In this document: positions 10,765 through 22,417 of the stretch, piece by piece
How positions within the stretch are numbered: the first letter of the stretch is position 1
How the letters are laid out: every line of letters starts with the position of its first letter
Source: Pseudoneurospora amorphoporcata
Lineage: Eukaryota; Ascomycota; Sordariomycetes; Sordariales; Sordariaceae
Length of the DNA stretch: 64,000 bases
Reading direction: 5' to 3'
NCBI GenBank assembly: GCA_033297205.1
Contig: MU859084.1
Span: 186,001 to 250,000, forward strand
Notes under the pieces: generated by a model
What the model saw: the letters and a program-made list of their open reading frames with translations, nothing else
Told to the model about the DNA's origin: nothing
Databases searched by the model: none
Program-made: the position numbers and the translations under genes

Positions 10765-13278
10765 ATGTCGACAGAATCCAACAAGATGGCGCCCAGAAAG
10801 AAGATCGCCGTCATGACCTCGGGCGGCGACTCCCCCGGCATGAACGCCGTGGTGCGTGCCTGCGTCCGCATGGCCATCCACATGGGCTGCGACGCCTACT
10901 GCGTCTACGAAGGCTACGAGGGTCTGGTTCGGGGCGGTGATCTCATAAAGAAGATGGACTGGTACGATGTGCGCGGTTGGCTCTCGGAAGGCGGCACCTT
11001 GATCGGTACCGCTCGCTGCATGGCTTTCTACGAGCGCGCTGGCCGCCTTACTGCCGCCAAGAACTTGATCCTCAACGGCATTGATGCCCTCATCATCTGC
11101 GGAGGAGACGGCTCCCTTACTGGTGCCGACCGGTTCCGCGCTGAGTGGCCCTCGTTGCTGGACGAGCTGGTCTCTACTGGCGAGCTGAAGGCCGAGCAAA
11201 TCCACGCTTACAGGCACCTCAACCTCGTTGGTATCGTCGGTTCTATCGACAACGATCTGTCTGGTACAGATGCCACCGTTGGCTGCTACTCGGCTTTGGC
11301 CAGGATTTGCATGTGTGTCGATCTGATCGAGGCTACCGCCTCTTCCCATTCCCGTGCCTTCGTCGTTGAGGTCATGGGCAGACACTGTGGTTGGCTAGCT
11401 CTGATGGCAGGTGTTGCGACAGGCGCAGATTTCATCTTTATTCCTGAGAAACCTAGGGAGGACAACTGGAGAGAAGAGATGTGCAACGTTGTTCAGCAGG
11501 TACGTATTCGCATGTTTGGCCCGGATTACTCCACCACTACATGGCAACGGCTAACGAGCGGAAACCAACAGCATCGTAAGCTTGGAAAGCGCAAAACCAT
11601 CGTCATTATCGCCGAGGGTGCCCTCGACAAGTTTGGAAACAAGATTTCACCCGAACAAGTAAGAGACCTCCTCGCCGACAAGGATGGCCTCGCCCTCGAC
11701 ACCCGTATCACTACCCTCGGGCACGTTCAGCGGGGTGGTACCGCCGTCGCATATGACAGAATGCTTGCGACCCTCCAGGGTGTTGAGGCTGTCAAGGCTG
11801 TCCTGGAAGCCACCCCCGGGACCAAGACTTGCTTCATCGCCATTACCGAAAACAAGATTGTCAGGAAGCCCCTGATGGAAGCGGTGCTGGATACCAAGCA
11901 GGTCGCCAAGGCGATTGAAAGCCAGGATTTTGACGGAGCCATGGCTCTTCGTGATGCCGAGTTCTCGGAGCAGTACAAGTCGTTCATGATGACAACTGCA
12001 GGCCAGATGGATCACGAGAAGATGCTGCCTGAAAAGGAGGTGAGTGATGATGATACTACTTGCATGTCATCTGGTTGAGTTTGGCTAACCTCCGTTCAGC
12101 GCATGAAAATTGGCTTTATCAACGTCGGTGCCCCTGCTGGTGGCATGAATGCAGCCGTCCGAGCCGGTGTGGCGTACTGCTTGTCTCGTGGCCACGAGCC
12201 CATTGCGATCCACAATGGCTTTGCAGGCTTTGCGCGCCATCATGGCGATTCGCCTTTGGGCGCAGTGCGACCCTTCCACTGGCTCGAGGTCGATGGCTGG
12301 GCCAGCAAGGGTGGTTCTGAAATCGGTACCAACCGTGAACTCCCGAGCGAGTCTGGCATGGAAACTATCGCCAACCTCATTGAGCAGTACCAGTTTGATG
12401 CCCTGTTCCTTATTGGCGGCTTCGAGGCTTTCCACGCCGTCGAGGAATTGCGCAAGGCCAGGGAGCAGTACCCATCTCTGTGCATTCCCATGACGCTGCT
12501 CCCAGCGACCATCTCCAACAATGTTCCCGGCACTGAGTATTCCCTCGGTTCCGACACCTGTCTTAACGAGCTTGTCGACTATTGTGACAAGATCAAGCAG
12601 TCCGCGTCTGCCACCCGCAGACGTGTCTTCGTCATTGAGACACAGGGTGGCCGTTCCGGTTATGTCGCGACCTTTGCCGGTCTCGGTGTTGGTGCCTCGG
12701 CTGTTTACCTTCCCGAGGAGGGGCTCAGCTTGGAGATGCTCAGCGAAGATGTCCGTCATTTGAAGGAGGTGTTCGCTCAAGACAAGGGACAGAGCAGAGC
12801 CGGCCGCGTCATCTTGATCAACGAGAAGGCCTCGAAGGTCTACAACGCCAAGCTCATCGCCGATATTCTCCGCGACGAGGCCCATGGTCGTTTCGAAAGT
12901 CGTGAGGGTATCCCCGGTCACATGCAGCAGGGTGGTGTTCCCTCGCCCATGGACCGTTGCCGTGCTGTCCGCCTGGCCATCAAGTGCATTCAGCAGCTTG
13001 AGAAGTATGGACGCAACGTGCACAACCGCGTCAAGACCGATCCTATGAGTGCTAGCGTCATCGGTATCAAGGGAGCGAGTGTCGTCTTCACGCCGATCCA
13101 GAGGTTGGCGGAGGAGGAGACCGACTGGCCCAACAGACGCCCCAAGGCTGCCTTCTGGCTTAGTATGAAGGAGATTGTTGACATCCTAGGAGGTCGTCCC
13201 CGACACACTTTGCCTGAGCCCGACCTTACAGGCGTCAAGGCTAAGGATGTGAAGCGTGGGCTTGAGCCGATTCAGTAA
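10765..13278 (+). CDS. pfk: ATP-dependent 6-phosphofructokinase
   Basis: Three exons (10765-11499, 11572-12039, 12100-13278) give 793 residues. The enzyme phosphorylates fructose 6-phosphate to the 1,6-bisphosphate, the committed step of cytosolic glycolysis. The protein is the usual fungal tandem duplication. The N-terminal half is catalytic: ATP loop TSGGDSPGMNAVVR, GGDGSLTGAD, the GSIDNDLSGTD block with the catalytic Asp, MGRHCGWLA and HVQRGGTAVAYDR. In the C-terminal half the equivalent blocks have changed (VGAPAGGMNAAVR; TISNNVPGTE, where the catalytic Asp is lost; ETQGGRSGYVA; GHMQQGGVPSPMDR), as expected of the regulatory half. The ATG at 10765 (GAAAATGTCG) is the first in this frame. 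Both introns have CTAAC branch sites. Intron 1 (11500-11571) is 72 nt without an in-frame stop. Confidence 0.96.
11500..11571 (+). other. pfk intron 1, in-frame and stop-free
   Basis: GTACGT donor, GGCTAACG branch site and CAACAG acceptor. The length is 72 nt (24 codons) and there is no stop in the coding phase. Retention would add 24 residues between VVQQ and HRKLGKR. Splicing is preferred because it restores the continuous PFK sequence EEMCNVVQQHRKLGKRKTIV. Confidence 0.85.
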
Positions 13279-13860
13279 ACCTTTCCTATATAACGCTTTT
13301 ATGCCTTACTTGCGATTAGAATGTTTATGCTCTGGGAGTTTTAGCAGTAGTGGAATGTGAGTTTGCACGGGACTGGCATGGATAAGGAGTCTTGCACCTA
13401 GATGGGGGGGGGGGGACAATGCAAAAAGAGGTTATCATTATGGATGTATGGGTAGATTGAGAAAAGAACTGATATTACTTTGACACATCCTTGGGACAAA
13501 ACAAAGGCAACCAATTTTATGCGGGGCATGTGAAGTCTGGTGATGCATGTACTATATAAACTAAAAAAAGATAATGGTGTCAACAACACAAGCCGCAGCG
13601 AACATATGAAGAAGGCATGCTGATATCGGATTCTGATTTTGAAGGGTATGAAACACTTTTTTTTTCATCGTCGTCGCTAATATTAACCACGTGAAAAGAC
13701 CAGAGAAGCTCTTCGTCTGTTGATCGTGTCAACCCATTAGCGTCAGCCACCGAGTAATTCAGACATGTCCACAATTCTACGCTATGTAGCCACAAACAAC
13801 CCCATCTTCATTTCAATACTACATTGCTCCATCCCCATCAAACATCAATAACTAGCTTAA
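13279..13860. other. Intergenic region between convergent genes
   Basis: 3' sequence of pfk (+) and of the lectin-like gene (-). It contains a G12 run at 13404-13415 and AT-rich stretches. I see no gene. Confidence 0.6.
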
Positions 13861-15748
13861 CTATACCCTCTTCTGCCCCTGAGACGCCTGCTTGTGACCA
13901 TAATCCCCCGGCGCCTCCACCCTCGTCGTCGTCGTGTGATTGTGGTCGTTATCCATCAACTCATGACTATAACTCTGATCAGACAACTCGTACACCACCC
14001 TAGGCGCATCCAACTCCATCGGCCGTTCCGTCGTGTCCAGCTGCTGCACATTCGTGTATCCTCCTCCTTGGCCCCCAGGCACCATCTTCTGGTCCCATCC
14101 TCCTGCTCCAGCTCCAGCTCCGTATCCGGTAGCAAGCGTGCCGTAAGACGGAAGCGGCGAGGTAGTAGCGGTGGGCGCTTCCGATCCCACGACCGTTGTT
14201 TGCCCGTCTTCTTTGGCAAGCGCGGAGTCCTTGTGCTTGTTTCTCCTAAAGAGGAAAATAGCGGCGATGATGGCGCCTAAAGCGACGACGCCTAGACCGA
14301 CGCCGACGCCGACGCCGATCTTGGCTCCGGAGGAAAGGCCACCGGAGGAAGCAGGTTCCGTGGCTATGCCGGGGTCGGGGCTCGTGGTCGTGCTACCGGA
14401 ACCGGAGCCGGAGGTGGCGGAGGGATTGGATGGGGAGGTGGTCGTGGTGCTGCCAGTACTCGGCTGCTTCGCACTATTTGGGTCCCATTCGGGAACGGCC
14501 CGCCACTGCTTCCAATCGTTATCGTTGCCGTCCAGCGCCACCTCGGCCAGCTTGCCGCCGACTACGTAGTAGATGCGCACTTTGGCCGTGTCAGTGTCCT
14601 TGATGATGGCGCTCACGATGGCAAGTTCGGCACTGGCTTCGTCGGCTTGCGGCCAGTAGGTGGTCGATTGGTTTTCCCAAAGGCGCCAGACGTAGTTTTG
14701 CGAAGTGAGCCGGTAGAGAGACTTGTCGCTGCCGATGTAGTAGACGTAACGCGACCAGTCGGTGTCGAGACTGATTCCGATCGATTTGGGCTGGCCAGTC
14801 CAGAAGGGGAGGGTGTAATTGAAGGGGGCGGAGTAGTCGATTTCGAAGGAGGACTCGGAGGCCGAGTTGGTGCTGAAGTTGCCTTTGAGGGGGTGGGGAG
14901 TGGTTGCTACATAGATTGGAGGGTGGGGAAGGTTAGTATGATGGTGGTGTTGCTCCAGGTTGGTACATGGACTATTCTAGGAGATACTTACAGATATACC
15001 AATTCTTGTCCAAGCCCCATCTCGTAAGTTGAATGTTCTTGTCGTCCCGAGGCGTGACAACGGTGAAGTTGCCGTTCTCTTTGCCGGCGGTTGCGGCGAT
15101 CGCATTGTTCGACGGAACGTCATGGTTGATGGTTCCCTCCCAAGACCATGTGAAAGTGTTTGGGTCATAGCGAAGCTCGTTAAGATGCATCTTCTCATCG
15201 TGATAATAGAGCCGATAACCGAGTTTATCGCCGCGATTGAAGACAGCCATGCCAGAGTTGGTATGCGGCGTCGGCGCTCCATCAGCCACAACGGGCCAGA
15301 ATTGTGTCTCCGAGTCCATGTAAAGACCGGTCGATGCATTACACTTGAAGATGGCGTTTCTGATACTGTTGAACTCATCCAGGTAAAATAATGATGACCT
15401 GCGTAAAAGTTGGCGACGCCAGTTGGAACTAGGTAGACAAGTAGGAACTCACCAGACATTTGTTTGGTCATACCAGCCAGTCCCGGTCAAAGGACTGCCA
15501 GTTTTGGGCGGGCTCTCGGTGAAATTGAGGTAGTTGCCGCCCGTGGTTGAATAGTAGATAGTATCCATTCCCATGCTGTTACACCTGGTATATCTGTATT
15601 GACCTGTAGTCTCGTTGAGGACGACAACCTGACTAGCGACCGTATTCCACCATGAAGCCATAGTAGCTTCAGCGGGTGCGACTGAAGCCGCCACCAACAG
15701 GAGCGTCAACAGCGGCTTAGGTATCAACATGGCGCCGAAGAGAGCCAT
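13861..15748 (-). CDS. Membrane-anchored fucose-specific-lectin-like protein
   Basis: Three exons on the minus strand (15453-15748, 14992-15398, 13861-14906) give 582 residues. The first intron uses GTGAGT and the second GTAAGT. The N-terminus (MALFGAMLIPKPLLTLLLVAASVAPAEA) reads as a signal peptide. An internal ATG 18 nt downstream would give a tighter one. Residues of about 30-380 carry beta-propeller repeats of the fungal fucose-lectin type: SSLFYLDEFNSIRNAIF, WPVVADGAPTPHTNSGMAV, YRLYYHDEKMHLNELRYD, VRIYYVVGGKLAEVALDG. A Ser/Thr/Pro/Gly-rich linker follows, then a transmembrane helix at about 431-454 (VGLGVVALGAIIAAIFLF) and a basic stop-transfer RRNKHK. The tail of about 125 residues is polar and probably cytosolic. 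The type I topology suggests a cell-surface glycan-binding protein. Sugar specificity cannot be read from sequence. Confidence 0.85.
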
Positions 15749-18571
15749 TGCGACTGAGGGGAGAGCCCGAGCAACGGGAATCTCCAGAGGACTGAAGACG
15801 GATGCTCGGGGAAGTAGCGGAGCCGGAGGAAGATGTTGGGAGCTTGAAAGGGGGAAAGGAGAACGGCAGGCGGCTTTGGATAGACGGCAGCGTTCTCGGC
15901 AGCAGCCGCAATGTCTAGCAACAAAAGCGACGTCGTACAGCCGATTCCTTCCACTTGATAAGAGAGAAGTTAATAGCGAGTCGGGGGAAGAAAAGGAAAA
16001 AGAAAAGAAAGGTGAAGGTGAAGGTGGGGAGCGAAAGGAAGAAGTGTAACTTCAGCCCTAGAGACCTGGAAGTTCCAATTGGAGGTTGCCTGGGTCTTTG
16101 AATCTCATATGAGAGACTCGTCTTCCACTCCCGATTCCAGTTCTAGTTCAATCCAGAGAGAGCAGTCCAGATCTGAAATGATGATGGCCCGGCGATTCTT
16201 AGTCGTCTCTTTGCTCACCCACCCCTTCTTCCTGATCCCCCATCTCTTGCGGCTTTTCACCATCCACCCCATGCCATCAGTCTCCAGACTCCTCCTTTCG
16301 AGAGAGGAAACAAACATCAACGGCGCTTGGCCTTCCTAGGGCTATGCGGCGGACACTCCTGCGGACCAGCCCTGTCACCACCCCCCGCCTGCTTGTTCAG
16401 AGTTCTGACGCTCCTCCCGCGCCTCCAGATTTGATGACCCCATTCCAGGAACACCAACGGGGGTAAATTCAGCATTTCGGGGCGGAGAATACCGCGGCTG
16501 AGAACCCAAAGCGGCATGGGCATGTAACAGTGCACACCCATCGCGCCAGTGAACGGCGGCGAGCAAGCGAGTGGTCATTGGCAGAGTCTGGCTGCTGCAG
16601 TGGTGCAACGATGGGGGCCTGGGTCGCCCGTCAGATGCCAAGACATGGAAATCGGAACGCTGATGAGAGGGCGAGAAGGGGGCCGACAACAGCACATAGG
16701 GGGGGACTCTTTTTGAGGATGGTCTGCTCACTGCTGACAGGGGCGATTTCGTACTGCTGACCACCTGGCAGTCGTTACTCACCATTTGAATCCAGTTTTC
16801 TTCCATCAGACTGCCTTTGAAATTTCAATGTCGTCCATCTGCCATGGTTGATTTGTATCGAAGCTTTGGAAAAGAAGGTGCCTGTGCAAGAAGCTCCTTC
16901 CCGAGACCGACATCTGGACATCTGAGTGGGCATTTGGCCTAGCCCGTTCCTACCCAGATCTGGCCAACCGACCGGGCATCGCGCTTGCAAAAGGACCCCT
17001 TCCGTTATTCCTTGGTTATCCAAAAACCAGAACAACACCACTGTACGGCGCGGGCAGCTGAACCTTTGAAACGTTTCGTGAGCGAACGAAACGACAATGA
17101 CGATATCCAGAATTGTGCATCGAGAAAAAGAACTGAAGGCCTCCCGGAGCCAGCCCCGTCCACTGTAGCATCTTCAAAACCCCAGTGTGGGTCGGGACTT
17201 TTGCTGGCATACCGCCCGTTAACGGGGCCCGACCCCACCGTAAGCCGAGCTGACATCCATGTCTCCATGTTGATGAAATTGCATCTTTGTGGCTTCCCGT
17301 CTTGCGCCTCATGCCAACATGGCACTGTGAGGGAGCTGGCGAGACGGTTGACTTCGTCATCTCATGGCTGCGTTAGAGTCACTACCACTCCATCACCCAT
17401 TCAGGTCACAATTGTTGCTAGGGCTGATATTTACTATGTACCGCTGCTTGGACCTCCTCCCGTGGAGTTGTAAGGTTGTCTGGGCGCCGAGTGAGCGACT
17501 TGCAGGAGATGGGCGACCATCAGTCATCCCGGACGCCTCTCACGCGTTTCCAAGACGAATGGCGTCCAATTGACTGGCTGTGGGCGATCGAAAAGCGTCA
17601 ACCTTTCAAGACCTGTTCTTGTTGTCAGTCCTTGATGAGTTGATCACTTCCCTTTGAATGCATTTTGCCCGTGAGATGTGTCCTGCATGTGAATTTTAGC
17701 CACGACAATTTGGCGAGAAGGGCCGACTTAGCGCGGTACGAAAAGTGTATGCCTGCTTATTATGGCATTTTCGCACTGAACTCCACGATCTGAAGGGGCC
17801 GAGATGCTCCTGGTGTCCGCGATAGCATCGCATGGGCAACGAGAGAACTGAGGCGGAAAATCTCCAGGTGCACACACATCACCCTTGGGCCGACAATTCG
17901 CTACGTAAAACCATCCTAATAACATAAATATATTGCGGTACAATGCATAAGCTCTATCTAATATCATTGGCAACGTTTCTGATGTAAGAAACAAGGCTCC
18001 CTGTGGGAAAGTGAGAAGCCTCACCTCCTGGTACTCTCTGTTTACTTCCTGATATATGTCATGTATTACTGGGCCAGGTAGATAAAGGCACAGCGCGCCT
18101 CCGATGCTCGAAGAAACCAGAGAAGATGGAACCGGAACTGAAAAGCTTCGATCAATTACATACCAAGGTTTCGTTGCTGATTCCTTCCCATCGGTCAGTA
18201 TCGTATCTCTACATCTCAACGCTAACACCATCTGTCCAATAACAAGCTGTATGTTTGCCGGTATCGAAGTCAGAAGGGGGTTTCCACCAGCGGCTTGTCC
18301 CTCGATCCAAGCATGCTGAAAAGACGAAATGGTTGTGGTAAACTCCGCTGAATGCTTTGGTACTGCACCTGAGAAGATGCGCTGATAGTAAACTCATACA
18401 CAAGACCGATTACAAATTCGGAATTTGGTAATCAAATGGTCTTCAAGCCATGCAGTAACATGGCATCTCTTGGATCGGGAATATGCTCCAGCGTCAAAAG
18501 CACGTATGTTCTCCCTTAACACTCGCCGATGGCGACGATAACGGAGAGAATGGTGATGGTGCTCCTCCTCC
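15749..18571. other. Intergenic region, no supported gene
   Basis: Upstream region of the lectin-like gene (left end) and 3' side of the ULS1-type gene (right end). Purine-rich AGAAGAAAAG-type sequence occurs at 15985-16045. Many overlapping open frames are present on both strands but none shows a domain or a coherent exon structure. The part from about 17900 to 18060 is more AT-rich. Confidence 0.55.
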
Positions 18572-21500
18572 TTACTCTTGCTGTCCACGCACGCCTCCAC
18601 GGCGACCAGTGAAAAGGTAGTTGAGGTCCTCAATGGAAAGCCTTCCGAGCTGCTTGCTCTGGGTCTCGTCAAGCGCCGTCTCAACAATGTTTCGCTTCAC
18701 GTTCTGCAACTCAATGATGCGATCCTCAATGGTTTCTTCAACCAGAATCTTGTAAATGTGAACCTCCCGCTTTTGGCCAATGCGATAGGCTCTGTCGACG
18801 GCCTGGTCCTCAATGAACGGATTCCAAAAGGGATCGCAGACAATGACGCGCGAAGCAACCGTCAAGTTGAGGCCTGCATTTCCAGCTTTGAGAGAGACAA
18901 GTAGCACCTTGATGTCAGGGTCTTCGACAAACTCCTGGATGGCGTGATCGCGTTGACTTCTGGGCATGTTACCTGTATAGCGATGGTACTTGATGTTGAG
19001 CTTGAACTTGAGAGAGCACTCGATAAGATCGAGATGAGACGTCCATTGGGAAAAGATGATTGTCTTTTCGTTGGACTGCTGAAACTGATCGACCAGTTCA
19101 GTCACTCGAGTTACCTTGGCCGAGTCTTGCCAATGGTCCCAAGTGTACTGGAGTAGGCGAACTCGTGCGTCCTGGTTTCTACTGGCATTTGCTTCTTTGC
19201 GCAGTTGGTCAAAAACAGTCGGCTTCCAGTTCTCGTTCTCTTCCGGCTTATCCTTTGCAGGACGTTTCCCTTCGCTCTTTACTTTGCGCTTCCTCTTCTC
19301 ACCGCTGAGGCTGCCCAGTGACGCATCCGATGTGTCTGATTCATTGCCGGAGGCACTGCCCTCCTCGCCGATAGGATAACCTGTATCATCGGTCTCCGCC
19401 TTTACCAGGGCTTCGGGCATATGAGCCGCCTGGAAAGACGTGTAATTGGTAACCTTGGTGTGGTCAGCAGGGCCACGGCACACCGGACATTTGGCGACAG
19501 AAGCTCCGTCCTGGCCATTTCTGATTCCCTTTATAGCGAATCGGTCGGTCAAAGCGGAGAAGCAGTCCGTGCAAATATCATGGCCGCAAGGAAGCAGGAT
19601 GGTAGGGTCTGGGATTGCATCGTAGCATATCGGGCACTCGAACGCCTTGATTTGTTTGATCCTGTCAATGACGGCAGGCTCCAGGGTCTTCGCCAGCTCA
19701 ACCATTGTAGCTTCAGCCAGATGATTCTCAGGCTTAGCCTCAAAGTCGGTGAGATGCGGGTGACAGCAGGCTTGTCTGAGTCGCAAGAGAAGGACAAGAA
19801 TGTTGGAATAATTCTTGCCCACTGTGTTGTTTCTGACATATCTTCCGTAGATGACCTGGGACTTGTCTTGCAGGTTCTTGTAGAATGTTTGCTCTTCATC
19901 AGAGAATTCGACGTGCTCAATGTGCTCGACCTTTGGAGGAAGGTCCAGAATAGGCTTGCCGTCTATCACCGTTGTCTTCATACGCCTCAGCATTACGGCT
20001 TTTAACAGAGCCTGTAGTTGCTTCATGGCGTTGCTCTTCTCAAAGTCGCGTCCCTTGTACCTGTGGTCCAAAGATCCGAAGGCTTCTTTGAATTTCCTTT
20101 CCTCACAAAAAGGCTTAATTTGGAGGAAACGCAACAGAGAGGAAAGTTCTGACACACTGTTCATCATAGGCGTTCCAGTCAGACACCATCGGTGATTAGC
20201 CCGAACCTGGCGGACAGCCTTAGATGACATTGTTTTGGCGTTCTTGACACATTGGGCTTCGTCCAAAATAACGCGGAAAAACTTGGTGCCATGATGAAGC
20301 ATCGGGCACTCCAGCCGGTATCGCTGCTCAGCTTGCTCGCCCAGCCCGTTCGGATCGTCGAGGCTTTTCTCGAGATAGCATTCGTGTTTCTTGAATTGAG
20401 CAGTCAGGGTGCCGTACGTAGTTAGCACAACGTCGTAGTTCCTGAGTTCGCTCCAAGGCTTCTTTTTGGATCCGCCGTGATAAAGATAGACATTCATGCG
20501 GCGGTCCTCCTTCATCTTGTTCTGAATCTCAAGTTCCCATTGCTTGATCAAAGCCACGGGGCCGACGATCAGGTTGGTTGCCACTTCACCCTCTGGGGCT
20601 CTGCGGCTAGCCATCAGTGCCAACGTTGAAATCGTTTTCCCTAGGCCCATATCATCGGCAAGAATTCCACCCCGGTTGTGACCCTCTTCCATATCAGTCA
20701 TCCACTTGAGTGCCAACTGCTGATGTGGATAGAGAGGGTACTTAAGATCTGGTGGTGTCTCTCCGCGTTCCTCCGGTGGTATATCCTCATCTGGCCGGAT
20801 GTTGGATAGTAGTTTTTTTATCTCGTCCTCTTTCTCCAGGGAATGATCCAGACCGAGCGCTCCAAGCAAACCGTCGTCTAACGGATTCCCCCATGCGTCG
20901 GTCATGGAATTGAAATCGTAGGTAGCAGCCCGGCTGATCACGTCGGTCATAGATGGTATGTGTGTGCCGCTAGAGCCCGGATTGTTAAGCGCATATTCGC
21001 CTCCGTTGGCCAACGTGCCCGGCCGCGAGCTATCGACAGTTGCCAGGCCACCGGGTAAGCCAGGAAAGACCAGAGAACCGGTATCCGTAGAGTGTATATT
21101 GTTGGAAAAGCTTGGGAGCTGAAGTCGTGCTAGCCGAGACGGGTGTGACGTACTCGATGTGCTGGCGACAGCAGAGTTGTAGGAAGGGCCATCCCACATA
21201 CCTCTTATGTTAGGCAATACGCCAGGCGTGTTGTAGAGCTGAGGTGCAGGAATAGGACCTTGAGGGGCTAGCAAGCTCGTGCGATGTGGTATGCCTGCCT
21301 GAGGGTTGCGGTAAGATGCCTGATTACTCTGAAAGGGAGCAAACAGCGAGGTTGGATTCAAGGTTGCTGAAGAGGGTTGCGCAAATCCTTGCCCAAGCAC
21401 GGGCTGCGTATCATCCGCGCTAATAGGCAATGGCAGTTAGCAACGTCTGGGTATGAAATCAAAATCTAGGCCAAAAATATTAATAGAGGTCTACACGTAC

Positions 21501-22417
21501 CCTGTGAGGTCTACAAATGGGCTGGAGTCAAAGCCATCGCCGACAAAATCGTCGAAACTGAAGTCGTCATCGAAGTAGTTGATGTCGTTGCCTGCAAAAG
21601 GGCTCGCATTGAAGGGCTCCGAAAATGTCGTAGGATGGGAAGTACCGCTTCCAGAAGCCGTACGCTTCGAACTACTTTCGGTATCCCTGAGAGCTTCATA
21701 GCCTAAGCTGGTACCGATCGAACGCTTCCGCTCCCGAGGAACAAACCCGCTGAATGAGTTTTGGAAGTCTTCAGAATTGTCGAGCCGGGATTCATGTTGC
21801 TGGGGAAGTTGTTGGAAGGGTCGCTGTCCTTGCTCGTGTGAGCCTTGTTGAGTTTGTCGTTGCCCCTGTTGCTGTGGATGATGTTCCTGGGTTTGTTGCA
21901 GTTGTCGCAGTGGCAGTTGCTGTTGCTGTTGCTGCCGTTGCTGAGCGTACTGTTGCGGTAACTGTTGTTGTTGTTGAGCGTAACTTGAATGTGGCTGTTG
22001 CTGTTGTTGAGGGCGTTGCCCCCTCTGCGCCTGTTGTTGACGAACTTGATCGCCCTGCTGACGTACTCGTTGTTGAGCAGTGAAAGTGCCGGCTAAGGAC
22101 TGCAACCCATCCGACGACCCCCAAAAGTCCGCGTCCATCGATAGCCCGAGAGAGGATCCAACTCTGTCTATGTCCTTAACAATGTCGCAGATTTTGTCGT
22201 CGATCTCGATGAGATCGAACTTAGTCTCGTCAGTCTCTGGCTCTTCTTGAAGTTGAGCCCGCAGTTCCAGCTGGACACTCAAATCGAGTTCTAAGTCGGA
22301 AAGGCTACTGGCATTAGCAGTGGGTTGGGGCTTGGTGTTCGATGAAGATGTTCCAGTCCGTGTCTGCCACGAAGAGGAATGCGTCGAAGACGCTGTTGCT
22401 CGGCTGGGGGTTGTCAT
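18572..22417 (-). CDS. RING-finger SNF2-family DNA translocase, ULS1/Rrp2 type
   Basis: Two exons (21501-22417, 18572-21419) give 1254 residues. The intron is 81 nt, with GTACGT donor and TTAG acceptor. The N-terminus is polar with a Gln-rich tract (about residues 114-205) and ends in an acidic segment with PFVDLTG, a good SUMO-interacting motif, at the exon junction. The SNF2 ATPase starts near 520: Walker A DDMGLGKT at about 560, Walker B-type LDEAQ and motif III CLTGTPMMN. A C3HC4 RING (CPICYDAIPD, CGHDICTDC, CPVCRG; about 900-955) sits between the lobes, followed by a KR-rich insert. The helicase C lobe (IIFSQWTSHLD, GNAGLNL, DRAYRIGQ) starts near 1094. This order matches ULS1/RIS1 of yeast and Rrp1/Rrp2 of fission yeast, SUMO-targeted ubiquitin ligases that clear proteins from DNA. 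A RAD16-type nucleotide-excision role is the main alternative. Confidence 0.9.
21790..22080 (-). repeat. Gln-codon repeat tract in the ULS1-type gene
   Basis: The minus strand encodes runs of Gln (CAA/CAG mixed) broken by His, Arg and Pro. Codon mixing makes it an impure trinucleotide tract rather than a pure microsatellite. It is inside exon 1 and keeps the frame open. Confidence 0.85.
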
